The notes: a model not told the origin generated them from the sequence alone. A stretch of 64,000 bases of DNA from Bacteroidota bacterium (GCA_016709725.1 JADJMG010000010.1:1-64000), one strand, 5' to 3'. Shown: positions 9,268 to 17,656, counted from the first letter of the stretch. Numbers and translations are program-made.

Positions 9268-9435
9268 TTATTTTTTTAAAGCATTATAGCCTAGTATTCC
9301 AGTAATTAAAACAAGTACAATGAATATAAAGAATATCGTTTTAGCTATTGATGCTGCCCCCTCGGCTACACCTGTAAAACCAAATATCGCAGCAATAATA
9401 GCAATGACGAGGAAGATGGCTGTCCATTTTAACAT
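9268..9435 (-). CDS. DUF1328 (YtjA-like) small membrane protein
   Basis: Reading the minus strand from the ATG at 9435 gives a 55-residue protein beginning MLKWTAIFLVIAIIAAIFGF. A short TGVAEGAASIAKTIF linker, a second hydrophobic helix and a C-terminal LKK follow. The two-helix architecture and the GFTGVAEGAASIAKxxF core are diagnostic of DUF1328. Such proteins are abundant in stress-induced gene sets, but their biochemical role is unknown. It is 38 bp downstream of the barrel gene and shares its direction. Confidence 0.88.
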   Translation of the reverse strand: MLKWTAIFLVIAIIAAIFGFTGVAEGAASIAKTIFFIFIVLVLITGILGYNALKK

Positions 9436-9473
9436 AATGAAATGTTTTTAAATTAATGCATCTTTAAATTTTA

Positions 9474-10127
9474 TTAGTTAAGCGATAGTGACAAATAAAG
9501 ACTTAATACACCATTTTTTGCATCTGGAAAGGTGTATGTTGTTCCCAAAAATGTTTCTTCTTTACCTATTTTAGTCGTTCCATGATTGTAACGAAGCCCT
9601 AAACTTATAGCCTTGAAATCCAATCCAACTCCTGCAGCAATTCCTAAATCAAATTTGTTGTAGTCGTCGGTATCAAGGTTTTCTTCAAAGTCAAATAAAT
9701 TTATATTGGATTCGTTTTTTGCTTTTCCACTTATTAAATAGGCCGCATAAGGACCCACATGAAAATTTACAAAGTCTGTAATATTTACAACTAAAAGAAT
9801 TGGTAATTCAATGTAGTTTAAGTTAAAGCGAGCCGTGCCATCAACAAAAGCATTGTTGTATTTGACCTCCGCTCCTTTCGTAGTATAGTATAATTCAGGT
9901 TGGATTGCAAAATGATCAGATAGAGGTAATTTGGCAAATAATCCCAGATTAAATCCTGTTAACATTTTTGTGTCATCAACATTTTCTGCATATAGTGTTG
10001 ATAAATTTAATCCTCCCTTGATTCCAATGCGTGTCGGTATTGAATCTTGTGCATACATAGAAGAACTGATGAGTAAAAAGGTGCTGATTAAAACTAATTG
10101 AAACAGTAATTTTGGATTTGTTTTCAT
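9474..10127 (-). CDS. PorT-like outer-membrane beta-barrel protein
   Basis: The 217-residue protein has a signal peptide ending SSSMYAQ. It continues with barrel strands GIKGGLNLSTL, GFNLGLFAKLPL, QPELYYTTKGAE, NLNYIELPILLVVN and HVGPYAAYLISG, the standard order of the PF13568 barrel domain. It is unrelated at detail level to the barrel at 5767-6462 but of the same family. It lies in a minus-strand row of small envelope proteins, which suggests a cell-envelope stress role; that is inference. Confidence 0.82.
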   Translation of the reverse strand: MKTNPKLLFQLVLISTFLLISSSMYAQDSIPTRIGIKGGLNLSTLYAENVDDTKMLTGFNLGLFAKLPLSDHFAIQPELYYTTKGAEVKYNNAFVDGTARFNLNYIELPILLVVNITDFVNFHVGPYAAYLISGKAKNESNINLFDFEENLDTDDYNKFDLGIAAGVGLDFKAISLGLRYNHGTTKIGKEETFLGTTYTFPDAKNGVLSLYLSLSLN

Positions 10128-10153
10128 ACGTTTATAAATTGAGTGGAGTGTAG

Positions 10154-10561
10154 TTATTTAATTGGAGTTATATTGCCGTTCAAATCCATGTGTTCGCCTT
10201 CCTTGAATTTCACTTTAGTTCCGTCCTTTTTAGTAAAGGTGCCATCTTTCGAAACTTTTATTTCGTTATTCAAGGTAAGTGTGCTTTCAAGTGCCGAAAG
10301 TGAGTTGTTTTTTACGATCCACATTTTGCCCGATCTCATCATGATGCCATCACCAAGCTTTTCCAATGAGTGTTGTTTCTTTAATGAATCGGGAGCCATC
10401 AATGAATCTTGGCTATTATATTTATCGCGATATTGATGAACGCTATCGGTTGTATTGTAATGAATATCTGGCGGAGTCATTTTTTTGTTCGATGAATCGG
10501 TTTGTGAAAATGCACTTCCGCTAAATGCGATTCCAATAATGGCTATGATTAAATTTTTCAT
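10154..10561 (-). CDS. DUF6799-like secreted protein
   Basis: The 135-residue protein has an N-terminal signal peptide (MKNLIIAIIGIAFSGSAFSQ). Its C-terminal half carries the repeated pattern GDGIMMRSGKMWIVKNN ... DGTFTKKDGTKVKFKEGEHMDLNG, typical of DUF6799 (short gly-lys hairpins repeated). No function is known. It sits between a barrel protein and a YtxH-like protein in the envelope cluster. Confidence 0.7.
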   Translation of the reverse strand: MKNLIIAIIGIAFSGSAFSQTDSSNKKMTPPDIHYNTTDSVHQYRDKYNSQDSLMAPDSLKKQHSLEKLGDGIMMRSGKMWIVKNNSLSALESTLTLNNEIKVSKDGTFTKKDGTKVKFKEGEHMDLNGNITPIK

Positions 10562-10600
10562 TTTGTATGGTGTCTTGGTTTATTTAGACTTGATTACTTT

Positions 10601-10918
10601 TTATAGCAAGATGGAATTTTTACGATGTAGCTTTCTTAAAATCAGAAGCAGTGTTTCTAGCCTCTTTTTAACATCATCGTAAACTGCTTTTCCTTTTGAA
10701 ACCGTTTCTTCAACTTCTTGTTTTGTGGATTCAAATTTTTCACTAATTGAATCGCAAAATCCATCGAGCTTTGATTTCAGTTCATCGACCATGTCATCAC
10801 TTTTGTCCATGATTTTTTTACGAGTTACGGAGCCTTTGTCCGGTGCAAATAAAATTCCTGCGACTGCTCCAATAGCGAGTCCTGCCAATGTTCCTAATAC
10901 TATTTTTCCTGTACTCAT
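10601..10918 (-). CDS. YtxH-domain protein, probably frameshifted near its C-terminus
   Basis: The N-terminus (GKIVLGTLAGLAIGAVAGILFAPDKGSVTRKKI) is the YtxH signature: a glycine-rich membrane helix followed by LFAP-KG and a long amphipathic helix. As read, the protein ends in a hydrophobic tail (LETLLLILRKLHRKNS) unlike the family. If the run of five T at 10665-10669 had one more base, the reading would become KKEARNTASDFKKATS and stop at 10620. That is a normal YtxH-type polar ending. I therefore think a one-base deletion in a homopolymer has altered the last residues. YtxH proteins are general-stress membrane proteins. Confidence 0.8.
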   Translation of the reverse strand: MSTGKIVLGTLAGLAIGAVAGILFAPDKGSVTRKKIMDKSDDMVDELKSKLDGFCDSISEKFESTKQEVEETVSKGKAVYDDVKKRLETLLLILRKLHRKNSILL

Positions 10919-10996
10919 AGTTGATTTTTGTTTTGATGTTTCATGAATTCTGTTTTCACAGAGTTTACTGAAACGAATTACTTTATTTATATTATT

Positions 10997-11494
10997 TTAA
11001 TTAACAGTGTAGTTGAATTTAATAGTGATACTTCCATTAGTAATTGTAATCTCATTGGAGCCACCTTGCGTTAAAGGATTAAACGTTCCTGTTGCTATTG
11101 TTTCTGGAGAACTTAGTAAATCTTCATCCACTAATTCGTATTTCCAAACTTCGTTTGTAAATTGAATATTACTAGTTGGTGTAAGTGTTGTTGCAAAAAC
11201 ATCATTTTGTATGTCAGTGGAAAAGTCATATGCTGAACTTGAGTTTTTTCCGAAATTAATTCTTAAGTCCGGTCCTGTTCCATCGATGTCCCACGGATTA
11301 CCATTTGGATTGTTTACAGACACTCCGGAAATGTTAACCGTGGAGGCATAGCGATAAACACAGCCCTTATTTTCATCGGCATCGGAATCATAATTGTTGG
11401 CATTTTTATCAGTGCAGCCTTCGTTTTTTTTGCAAGCGGAAAGGCTTGTAGCTATGGCAACAATTGATAGAAAGAGAATGTTTTTAATGTTCAT
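10997..11494 (-). CDS. Lipoprotein with calcium-binding-like GCTDxxAxNY motif
   Basis: The start is placed at the ATG at 11494 (MNIKNILFLSIVAIATSLSA) because the longer frame to 11524 would overlap the next gene and has no signal features before it. A lipobox (LSAC) predicts lipidation and export. The mature N-terminus GCTDKNANNYDSDADENKGC is a common Bacteroidota Cys-pair acidic motif. The rest is beta-rich with no recognised family. The downstream partner genes are small envelope proteins. Confidence 0.7.
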   Translation of the reverse strand: MNIKNILFLSIVAIATSLSACKKNEGCTDKNANNYDSDADENKGCVYRYASTVNISGVSVNNPNGNPWDIDGTGPDLRINFGKNSSSAYDFSTDIQNDVFATTLTPTSNIQFTNEVWKYELVDEDLLSSPETIATGTFNPLTQGGSNEITITNGSITIKFNYTVN

Positions 11495-11513
11495 TGTTTC
11501 GTTTTTTTGTAAT

Positions 11514-11672
11514 TTATTTGACAATGCTATTTCCTCTAATTATATTGAGAAGAATAGAAATGGCAGCAATTACAAGTAATATATGAATGATTGAGCCTAC
11601 GCTATAGGCAAAAAATCCAATTGCCCATGCAATAAGTAAGATGACTGCGATTACATAAAGTAGATTTCCCAT
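11514..11672 (-). CDS. lmo0937-family small membrane protein
   Basis: The minus-strand ATG at 11672 opens a 52-residue frame beginning MGNLLYVIAVILLIAWAIGF, followed by FAYSVGSIIHILLVIAAI and a C-terminal LLNIIRG. This is the complete consensus of the lmo0937 (DUF5670) two-helix membrane proteins, which are frequent in stress clusters. Its stop lies 19 bp before the start of the lipoprotein gene, consistent with co-transcription. No molecular role is known. Confidence 0.88.
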   Translation of the reverse strand: MGNLLYVIAVILLIAWAIGFFAYSVGSIIHILLVIAAISILLNIIRGNSIVK

Positions 11673-11800
11673 TGTGTTTGTTTTGAGTGTTGATTTAAAA
11701 TGTTATAAGAGAGAAGAGAACTACTTACGGGTACTTAACTTCTCGTTTTATGATTTGAATAGTATTATATAGTACTTTAAATTCTTTCTGAGGAGTCGTT

Positions 11801-12085
11801 TTACTTGCTTCCAGCAGTAGTTCCGCGATTAGGACTTTGATCCCTACCGCCATCACGTTTTTGATTTGCTTCGTTGGTATTTGGACCTCCGGTTGGAGTT
11901 TTGTAATCGTGTTGATGCTCTTGACCTGGATATTCTTTAGGTGCATCAGTTGATTCTTCCTCTTCTTCACCTAGATCACTAGATTTTTGAGTTGGGTTGT
12001 TTGTTTTTTGTTGAGGGTTCTGATTTTGTTTTCCAGTTTTATTTTGGCTATCCCCAGTTGGCTGCTTTTTTTGGTTGTCGATCAT
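11801..12085 (-). CDS. Small hydrophilic Gln/Asn-rich protein
   Basis: The 94-residue product is entirely polar. There is a Q/N/K-rich first half, an acidic patch (LGEEEEESTD), then H, G and N-rich sequence. It lacks hydrophobic or cysteine residues and looks intrinsically disordered, like hydrophilin-type stress proteins. I do not recognise a named family. Its position between lmo0937-like and DUF4142 genes supports it being real. Confidence 0.55.
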   Translation of the reverse strand: MIDNQKKQPTGDSQNKTGKQNQNPQQKTNNPTQKSSDLGEEEEESTDAPKEYPGQEHQHDYKTPTGGPNTNEANQKRDGGRDQSPNRGTTAGSK

Positions 12086-12118
12086 GATTAATGTTTTTAA
12101 ATTGTTTAATATAACTAA

Positions 12119-12712
12119 TTACATTTTTTCTAATTTTTGTTGACATGTTAATGCGTGATCAAGGTGAGTTCTTAATTCTTGAAGTGTTAATGTGGCCCAA
12201 GCTTTAATATCTGAATCGGTAGATTCGGTGGATGCTTTTTCAAATAATGATATGGCATCTTTATGCGATTTAACCATTTTGTCACAATATTCCTTGTCGA
12301 AATTTTCAAGAGATTTCTTGTCCATTTTTTTGTGAGATTCCTGTGCATCATCGGTTGATGAAGTTGGGATTGTTATCAATTTTTGTTTTGCTAATAAAGT
12401 GAGTTCACTTAATGATTTGGTATGTCCTGCTTCCATCATTTTACCCAATTCTTTTAGGTCAGCCGTGTTTCCGTTTTTTTGAGCAAGTTGTCCTAAACTG
12501 ATTTCTTCCAAATTGATTTCTGCTGCATTTACGAGGAATTGAGCATCCTTTTCTTTGTCATTGTCTTCAAACTTTGCATCATTATGTTCTTCGGCAATTT
12601 CTTTAGTGTCTTCTCCTTTCTGGCTATTGCTGCATGATACAATTGTTATTGAAATCAGTAGAATTAATAGTACTTTGAAGTTTAATATTTGAGAGTTGAT
12701 GGATTTTTTCAT
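12119..12712 (-). CDS. DUF4142 lipoprotein
   Basis: The 197-residue protein starts with a lipoprotein signal (LLILLISITIVSC, lipobox VSC) and an acidic linker. A DUF4142 domain of about 140 residues follows: DAQFLVNAAEINLEEISLGQLAQ, then DLKELGKMMEAGHTKSLSEL and the C-terminal HLDHALTCQQKL. DUF4142 forms a ferritin-like four-helix bundle of unknown activity. It is a recurrent partner of DUF2383, YtxH and lmo0937-like genes, as here. Confidence 0.82.
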   Translation of the reverse strand: MKKSINSQILNFKVLLILLISITIVSCSNSQKGEDTKEIAEEHNDAKFEDNDKEKDAQFLVNAAEINLEEISLGQLAQKNGNTADLKELGKMMEAGHTKSLSELTLLAKQKLITIPTSSTDDAQESHKKMDKKSLENFDKEYCDKMVKSHKDAISLFEKASTESTDSDIKAWATLTLQELRTHLDHALTCQQKLEKM

Positions 12713-12950
12713 ATCGATTAATTTAAAAAGTTCTAATGGACATTACAAAGATGCAATCACGATTGAGAATATTCGTTACACTATTATGGGTATATGTTAT
12801 AAAATTCCCATATTTTGAAAGGAATGTTAATTAGTTTTAGCCCAGTGTTTACTAAGTTTAGAAAAGTGATTTTGGCTATTTATTTTGGAATGGAAATTTT
12901 ATAATGGAACCTAATTACCATTAATTTTGATGAAAGCGATAATAGGATAT

Positions 12951-12988
12951 AAAAAAGCGAAGGAGATATTCATTCCCTTCGCTTTTAA
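12951..12988 (-). terminator. Rho-independent terminator after DUF2383 gene
   Basis: An 11-bp perfect stem (AAAAGCGAAGG at 12953-12963 with CCTTCGCTTTT at 12976-12986) and a T-run on the minus strand lie 16 bp past the stop of the DUF2383 gene. It separates this gene from DUF4142, which then needs its own promoter in 12713-12950. Confidence 0.8.
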
Positions 12989-13003
12989 TTATTAAATAGA
13001 AAA

Positions 13004-13465
13004 TTAGTTGTGTTCCTGTAGCGAATCCCTCATGTTTTTCACTTTATCATGATCGGTTTTAATTAATGCATACTGAGCATTTATTAAAGTTTGTTGCACT
13101 GCTGTGATGTCGGAAAGGTTATTTCTAAGTACATCATTGTAAGTTTCTACAGCATTGTCTTCACCAAATTCGCATGAACTTAGTATGGCTTTTCGATCCT
13201 TACCGGTAAGAGCAGCTTTCACATCCATCCAAACACGAAAAAATTTTCCAGTTGTTTTGGTACCTTCTTCTGCTTGTCCGCCTAATTTGGTTACTTCACT
13301 AGTTAATTCTTGTTTAAACCTTCTACTATTTGAAGCCAATTGCGAAAATAAATTTTTCAAGTCATATTCGTTAGTTTCTTTTGCAGCAGTTTCATATCCT
13401 TCAATTCTATCATTATTGATAATGATGAGTGTGTTTAGCACTTCTATTGTTTTTTCTTTTTCCAT
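13004..13465 (-). CDS. PA2169-type four-helix-bundle protein (DUF2383)
   Basis: The 153-residue soluble protein matches the PA2169/DUF2383 family: LNTLIIINNDRIEGYETAAKE, then FSQLASNSRRFKQEL, GKFFRVWMDVKAALTGKDRKAIL and CEFGEDNAVETYNDVL. The conserved E-x-G-D-E residues suggest a ferritin-like di-metal bundle, although metal binding is unproven for the family. A strong terminator follows it. Confidence 0.88.
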   Translation of the reverse strand: MEKEKTIEVLNTLIIINNDRIEGYETAAKETNEYDLKNLFSQLASNSRRFKQELTSEVTKLGGQAEEGTKTTGKFFRVWMDVKAALTGKDRKAILSSCEFGEDNAVETYNDVLRNNLSDITAVQQTLINAQYALIKTDHDKVKNMRDSLQEHN

Positions 13466-13534
13466 TGGAGTTTCGAATTAATTATAATAAAATTTTAAAA
13501 TGCACTATATTTTTAAACTTAAGCAATGTGTTGA

Positions 13535-13949
13535 TCAAAAACCAGATCCATTGTTCTTATTGGGTGTTTGTTTTGATTGTGTAGATCGATTTAAAAGACT
13601 ATTCAGAAGATTTTTGGCTTTGTATTTAATACCGTCACCATGGTTTGCAACTACATTCGCTATTGTAAATTGTATTATGTTTCCAAAAAGTCTTTTAATT
13701 GGGTTGTGAGTGCTCCCCAATAGTAAATTTTTAGTAATTGTCCCTGTTCCTATTCCAATGGCAGTATTAACTACATTTTTCTTTAAATCAGGGAAGAAGT
13801 TACTTCACGAAATCACTTTTGATGATGTTAATGGGCTTTAGACTTTCATAAGAAATGTGAAATTGTTCTGTAAGTAAACGCAATTGCATATTGCGTTTAT
13901 TTTCCAGCACAATTATTTGTTCATTCAGAGCATCGGTTTCGTTCTTCAT
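13535..13949 (-). pseudogene. Conserved Bacteroidota small protein, broken by one frameshift
   Basis: The ATG at 13949 overlaps the stop of the holin-like gene as ATGA. It gives 49 residues ending ISYESLKPINIIKSDFVK and a TAA at 13800. In the next frame the minus strand continues immediately as NFFPDLKKNVVNTAIGIGTG..., then LLLGSTHNPIKRLFGNIIQF and a polar tail to the stop at 13535. The two parts together form a single recognisable unit: a coiled N-terminus, a YESLKPxNxIK motif, a glycine-rich membrane segment and a GSxHNPIK motif. So one base near 13797-13803 is extra or missing. It may be a pseudogene or an assembly error. Confidence 0.7.
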
Positions 13950-14299
13950 ACTTTCTTTTGTTTCAGCATTTGTTTAATAATGGAATTGCTGATCGGATAT
14001 TTTATCCATTGATGACGAAATTGATGTAGAAGTAAGGCGACTAATGCATAGAAGCCTCCAATAGCAAAGAAACCATAAAATGCATCACCCAATTGTTTTC
14101 CAATCCAAAGAGCTACTCCCATGTTTATGATAAGCAGAGACAAGGATATGGCTAGAACTACCGCTAATCTTGAAACTAAGGAGGAAGTTACATCTGCTGA
14201 TTTATCAATGGCTTTTAATCGAAGTAACTCAATACTTGTCAGACTAAATTCTTCGGCTTTTTCAAGCATGGTGGCTATAGGTGATTCGTTTTCGGTCAT
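13946..14299 (-). CDS. Holin-like (DUF1469/YqjE-type) membrane protein
   Basis: The 117-residue protein has a polar N-terminal helix, then two membrane helices (LAVVLAISLSLLIINMGVAL and FYGFFAIGGFYALVALLLH), then a basic C-terminus. This is the layout of the YqjE/holin-III-like family, annotated as phage holin family but chromosomal in many Bacteroidota. Its stop overlaps the start of the next gene by ATGA, indicating translational coupling. Phage function is not implied. Confidence 0.72.
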   Translation of the reverse strand: MTENESPIATMLEKAEEFSLTSIELLRLKAIDKSADVTSSLVSRLAVVLAISLSLLIINMGVALWIGKQLGDAFYGFFAIGGFYALVALLLHQFRHQWIKYPISNSIIKQMLKQKKV

Positions 14300-14305
14300 G
14301 ATTAC

Positions 14306-14773
14306 TTATTTTGCATTGTCTTTGTCAAAGTCTTTCAATGCATTTCCTAATTCATCCATGTCATGATTGAATTCACGTTTAAATGCTTCCCAATCGCTTT
14401 GCTCCGATTCGTAGGTAGCAATTTTAGCTTTTAATTCTGCGTTTTTTTGTTCAAGTTTTTCTATTCTTTTTTCATATAAGGGATCCAATAGTTCTCCTTT
14501 TTTCGCTTTTTTTGCTTTTAGCTCAGCGATGCGAATTTCATTTTTGTTGATTTTTTCAAGAGCTTCAATTTTATAGGCATTCCATTCTGCGTTTACTTCT
14601 ACTGTTTTAGCTTCTGTCGCAGCTTCTTGTTGTGCCTGGTTTAAATCTTCTTGTTCTTCTTGTACCTCTTCCATTGAATTCTCTAATTTCTTTTCATTAG
14701 ATTGACATCCTAAGAAGATTGTTCCAATTGCGATGAGGGCTGCAAATAGAAATGTTGTTTTTTTTGCTTTCAT
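14306..14773 (-). CDS. Coiled-coil lipoprotein
   Basis: The 155-residue product has a lipoprotein signal (FLFAALIAIGTIFLGC, lipobox FLGC). It is then almost entirely helical and highly charged, with heptad patterning from about residue 28 to 150 (EEVQEEQEDLNQAQQEA, KAKKGELLDPLYEKRIEKLEQ). It is probably anchored by its lipid and projects as a coiled coil in the periplasm. I cannot name a family. It is 6 bp upstream of the holin-like gene and so probably its operon partner. Confidence 0.68.
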   Translation of the reverse strand: MKAKKTTFLFAALIAIGTIFLGCQSNEKKLENSMEEVQEEQEDLNQAQQEAATEAKTVEVNAEWNAYKIEALEKINKNEIRIAELKAKKAKKGELLDPLYEKRIEKLEQKNAELKAKIATYESEQSDWEAFKREFNHDMDELGNALKDFDKDNAK

Positions 14774-14831
14774 GGTATTTGATTTTAATTGGGTTGTTTA
14801 GGTTATAGGATTGGTTTATTTATTTACTGTG

Positions 14832-15176
14832 TTAACTAATTTCTTTATTAACTTTTTTAGAAATTTCTTCCACCTGTTGCATAAATTCAGTCACCTTGGT
14901 ATCGCTTTCAGGACCAAATGCATCTACAAGAGTACCTTTTTGTCCATCACTTGTTTCAATAGCATATAATATGGAGTTGTCGGCCGGATCAGAGCTGCCT
15001 TCAAAGCGATGGAAATCGATTACCCTTACTTCTTCAGGCTGATAAATTTTTCCCGATTTCAAGGCTTTTAAACCAGATTGAAGTGCTTTGTAATCCTCGG
15101 TATATCCTTTCTCCACAAAACTATTTAGTGATGATACCATGGTTTTTAAGTCGGAATTATTTATTGGGTTTTTCAT
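14832..15176 (-). CDS. Small conserved Bacteroidota protein (misnamed phosphoribosylpyrophosphate synthetase)
   Basis: The 114-residue protein contains the FxxKGYxEDY, IDFHRFEGSSDPADNSILYAIE and GQKGTLVDAFG segments of a short family. Databases often label this family phosphoribosylpyrophosphate synthetase. It is far too short for that enzyme and lacks its PRPP-binding loop, so the name should not be taken as a function. It is first in the minus-strand envelope/stress row after the histidine kinase gene. Confidence 0.7.
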   Translation of the reverse strand: MKNPINNSDLKTMVSSLNSFVEKGYTEDYKALQSGLKALKSGKIYQPEEVRVIDFHRFEGSSDPADNSILYAIETSDGQKGTLVDAFGPESDTKVTEFMQQVEEISKKVNKEIS

Positions 15177-15407
15177 TTCTGTATTCAGTATAGTGAATGC
15201 GCTTGCTTTCGGTAAGAAAAGATTCTTAAGGATTAACTTGTAGTAACTTTTTTAAATGCACTTGGGATTTAATTACCTATGCAAATTATTTTTTCTAAGA
15301 CCATGATACAAAGATGAGCTCAATTTTTTTCAAAAGTATTATACAATTATTGGTAAATTTTACAAAATTCCAATGTATTGAGCTGTAAAAATGCTTAAGA
15401 GAATGAC

Positions 15408-17192
15408 TTACGCTGGAAGAAAAATAGTAAATGTGGCCCCAACATCAGTTACACCAACAGCAGTTATATAACCCGCATGATTATCCATTATTTTTTTACA
15501 AATAGAAAGTCCAATACCTGTTCCTGAAAATTCTGAATCATGGTGTAGTCGCTGAAATAAAGTAAAAATACTTTCTGCATATTGCTGATCAAATCCCATC
15601 CCATTATCAGTAAATGAAATTTTATAATAGCTCTTTTTCGATTCTGTTTTTAAAGCAGGTTCTTCATGAGCCATTACCTTCTCGCACTTAATTGTAATGA
15701 GCGGGGTGGTGGTTTTTTTGCTGTACTTTAAAGAATTACTAATAAGATTAGTAAATAACTGTTGTATTTGAAATGGTATTACGGTTAGTTGAGGTAATAA
15801 AACAGACTTTATAATGGCATTCTTTTCTTCAATGATTTGAGCTAAATCCTGTTGGGCTAATTCAAGGAGTAGATTTAAATCCGTTTTCTCAAAAACTTTT
15901 TCGGTTTTATTAGTTCGTGAAAACAAAAGTAAATCATCAATGAGTATTCGCATTCGAGTAGCAGAGATCTGTATTCTTGAAAGATATTCTTTACTTGATT
16001 CAGACATACCCGCGGTTTCAGTCTCTGAAATTCGTGAAATGAAAGTTAATATTTTGCGAAGTGGCTCTTGCAAATCATGACTTGCCACATGATTAAATGA
16101 GGCTAATTCTTTATTACTTTGTTCCAGTTCTCGATTTCTTTCTTCTAAAATTAGATTGTTCAAATATTGTTCAGTTACATCGCTGTTAATGCCAATCAGT
16201 GTTTTTTTACCTGCAGAATCAATGAGCAGCTTGCTTAACGATTTCATGTAACGAACTTCACCATCCTTTCGCGTTATTCCGAAAAAAGCACTTGGGTAAC
16301 TTTTACCATTAGTAACTTGATTGCCTCCTTCTATAATTTTGTGCCTATCTTTAGGATTAACAAACTTGAGGAAATTCTCAATGGTCGCCTCAAAAGATTG
16401 TGGCTCGCACCCTAGTAGCCGGTACTGATTATCTGAATAATATAGTTTGTTGGTTTCCAAATCCCAATGCCATGTACTGAATTCCCCTATTTTTTCAGCA
16501 TGTTCCATGGAAGCAACTATAATGCGCAGTTGTTCGTTCGCTACTTTTTGCTTTTTTAGATCTTTGTTTATTTTGTAATATGAAAATGCAAAAACACTCA
16601 ATGAAAAGAGTAAAAGGACAAGTGTGATTAAGGGTGTAATGGAAATTTTGTTTTGGTATTTTTGTTGCCGTTCATTCAAATAAATTTTTTCCAGCTGGAT
16701 CATTTTATTGATTTGAGAACGTACATTTTCCATAACATTTTTTCCTACTCGCATATTAGCAGTAAGTAATGATGCATTGAATGGATTTCGTTGTCTTAAA
16801 TGTAGTGCCTTTCCTAAATGTGATAATCGTAAATTGATTAATTTGTAAAGTGAATCTAAGTTGTTTTGTTGTTGAAGATTATCTGCAGTGAGCTTTTGTA
16901 AATTTTCAAAGGATATGCTTATTTTTTCCTGAGCATTATTATAGGGTTGCAGAAATTCTGTTTCATTTGTAGCTATAAAACCCCTTTGTCCCGATTCGGC
17001 ATCCTTAAGATACGAGAACATTTTTTCAAGTTCAATATTAACCATGTACGAATGATTAATCCAATTAGAAGATTCAGCAATAGACGTAGAATGTCTATAA
17101 AAGATACTTGAAATAAAAATGAGTATAAACAGGGATAGTGCAAAAATTGCATTTAGAAAAAATGTGGGAGTAAGGTGCTGTTTAAAATTCAT
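15408..17192 (-). CDS. CHASE3-PAS sensor histidine kinase
   Basis: The 594-residue membrane kinase has a helix at about 12-32 and an extracytoplasmic CHASE3 domain of about 140 residues (LKDAESGQRGFIATNETEFLQPY is its hallmark). A second helix lies at about 183-205 and a PAS/PAC domain at about 225-345 (WHWDLETNKLYYSDNQYRLLG). The H-box is ASHDLQEPLRKIL (His near 370), followed by a HATPase domain with the N-box LISNSLKYS, FTDNGMGFD and GTGIGLSICKKI. It is complete. A response regulator and an AraC-type gene lie upstream in the same direction, so it may control the neighbouring envelope/stress genes; that link is inference. Confidence 0.92.
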   Translation of the reverse strand: MNFKQHLTPTFFLNAIFALSLFILIFISSIFYRHSTSIAESSNWINHSYMVNIELEKMFSYLKDAESGQRGFIATNETEFLQPYNNAQEKISISFENLQKLTADNLQQQNNLDSLYKLINLRLSHLGKALHLRQRNPFNASLLTANMRVGKNVMENVRSQINKMIQLEKIYLNERQQKYQNKISITPLITLVLLLFSLSVFAFSYYKINKDLKKQKVANEQLRIIVASMEHAEKIGEFSTWHWDLETNKLYYSDNQYRLLGCEPQSFEATIENFLKFVNPKDRHKIIEGGNQVTNGKSYPSAFFGITRKDGEVRYMKSLSKLLIDSAGKKTLIGINSDVTEQYLNNLILEERNRELEQSNKELASFNHVASHDLQEPLRKILTFISRISETETAGMSESSKEYLSRIQISATRMRILIDDLLLFSRTNKTEKVFEKTDLNLLLELAQQDLAQIIEEKNAIIKSVLLPQLTVIPFQIQQLFTNLISNSLKYSKKTTTPLITIKCEKVMAHEEPALKTESKKSYYKISFTDNGMGFDQQYAESIFTLFQRLHHDSEFSGTGIGLSICKKIMDNHAGYITAVGVTDVGATFTIFLPA

Positions 17193-17260
17193 TTATTGAA
17201 TATAATAAATTATAAACTCAATAGGAAATTGTCTCTGTTAAGTCCTGATGTTTGGTACTG

Positions 17261-17656
17261 TCAATTTATGGTAATGACTTTCGATAGTATTTTTTTTAGT
17301 GTTTCAAAGTTACTTGGTTTTTTTATGTAGACATTTGCTCCATTTACAAATGTATGTTCTATATCTTCTTCAGATGCAGAGGTCGAATAGATTGCTATAG
17401 CAATTTCTTTAAATTTATCTATGGATTTTATTTCCTTTAAGCATTCCATTCCGTTTTTTAGAGGCATGTTGAGGTCAAGAAAAAGCAGATGCGGTAAGAT
17501 GATATTTGGTCGGGAGAGATATTTGATTAATTCAATACCATCTTTTACGGTGCTAACTTTAGTTTTAAGTTTTATTTCTTCGAATGCATCCTTAAAAAAC
17601 ATGCGATCATCTTCGTCATCATCAGCAAGTAATATGTGTATGAAATCATTTTGCAT
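17261..17656 (-). CDS. Single-domain response regulator (CheY-like)
   Basis: The 131-residue protein is a lone receiver domain. It has the acidic pocket LLADDDEDDRMFF near residue 10, the phospho-acceptor Asp in LFLDLNMPLKNGME (about residue 62), the Ser/Thr switch in AIYSTSASEED and the conserved Lys in VYIKKPSNF. There is no output domain, so it probably acts by protein contact. It is 68 bp upstream of the CHASE3 kinase gene in the same direction and is the likely partner. Confidence 0.9.
   Translation of the reverse strand: MQNDFIHILLADDDEDDRMFFKDAFEEIKLKTKVSTVKDGIELIKYLSRPNIILPHLLFLDLNMPLKNGMECLKEIKSIDKFKEIAIAIYSTSASEEDIEHTFVNGANVYIKKPSNFETLKKILSKVITIN

Noticed and set aside
11725..11970. 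81-codon minus-strand frame across the hydrophilic-protein gene
   Set aside because: It is a shadow of the Gln/Asn-rich gene in another frame, with no start context and poorly balanced composition.
13500..13709. Plus-strand frame of 69 codons at 13.5 kb
   Set aside because: It is antisense to the broken conserved gene, which has clear motifs and a coupled start.
13946..14299. Prophage remnant suggested by the holin-like gene
   Set aside because: No other phage gene is nearby and this family is common in chromosomal stress clusters.
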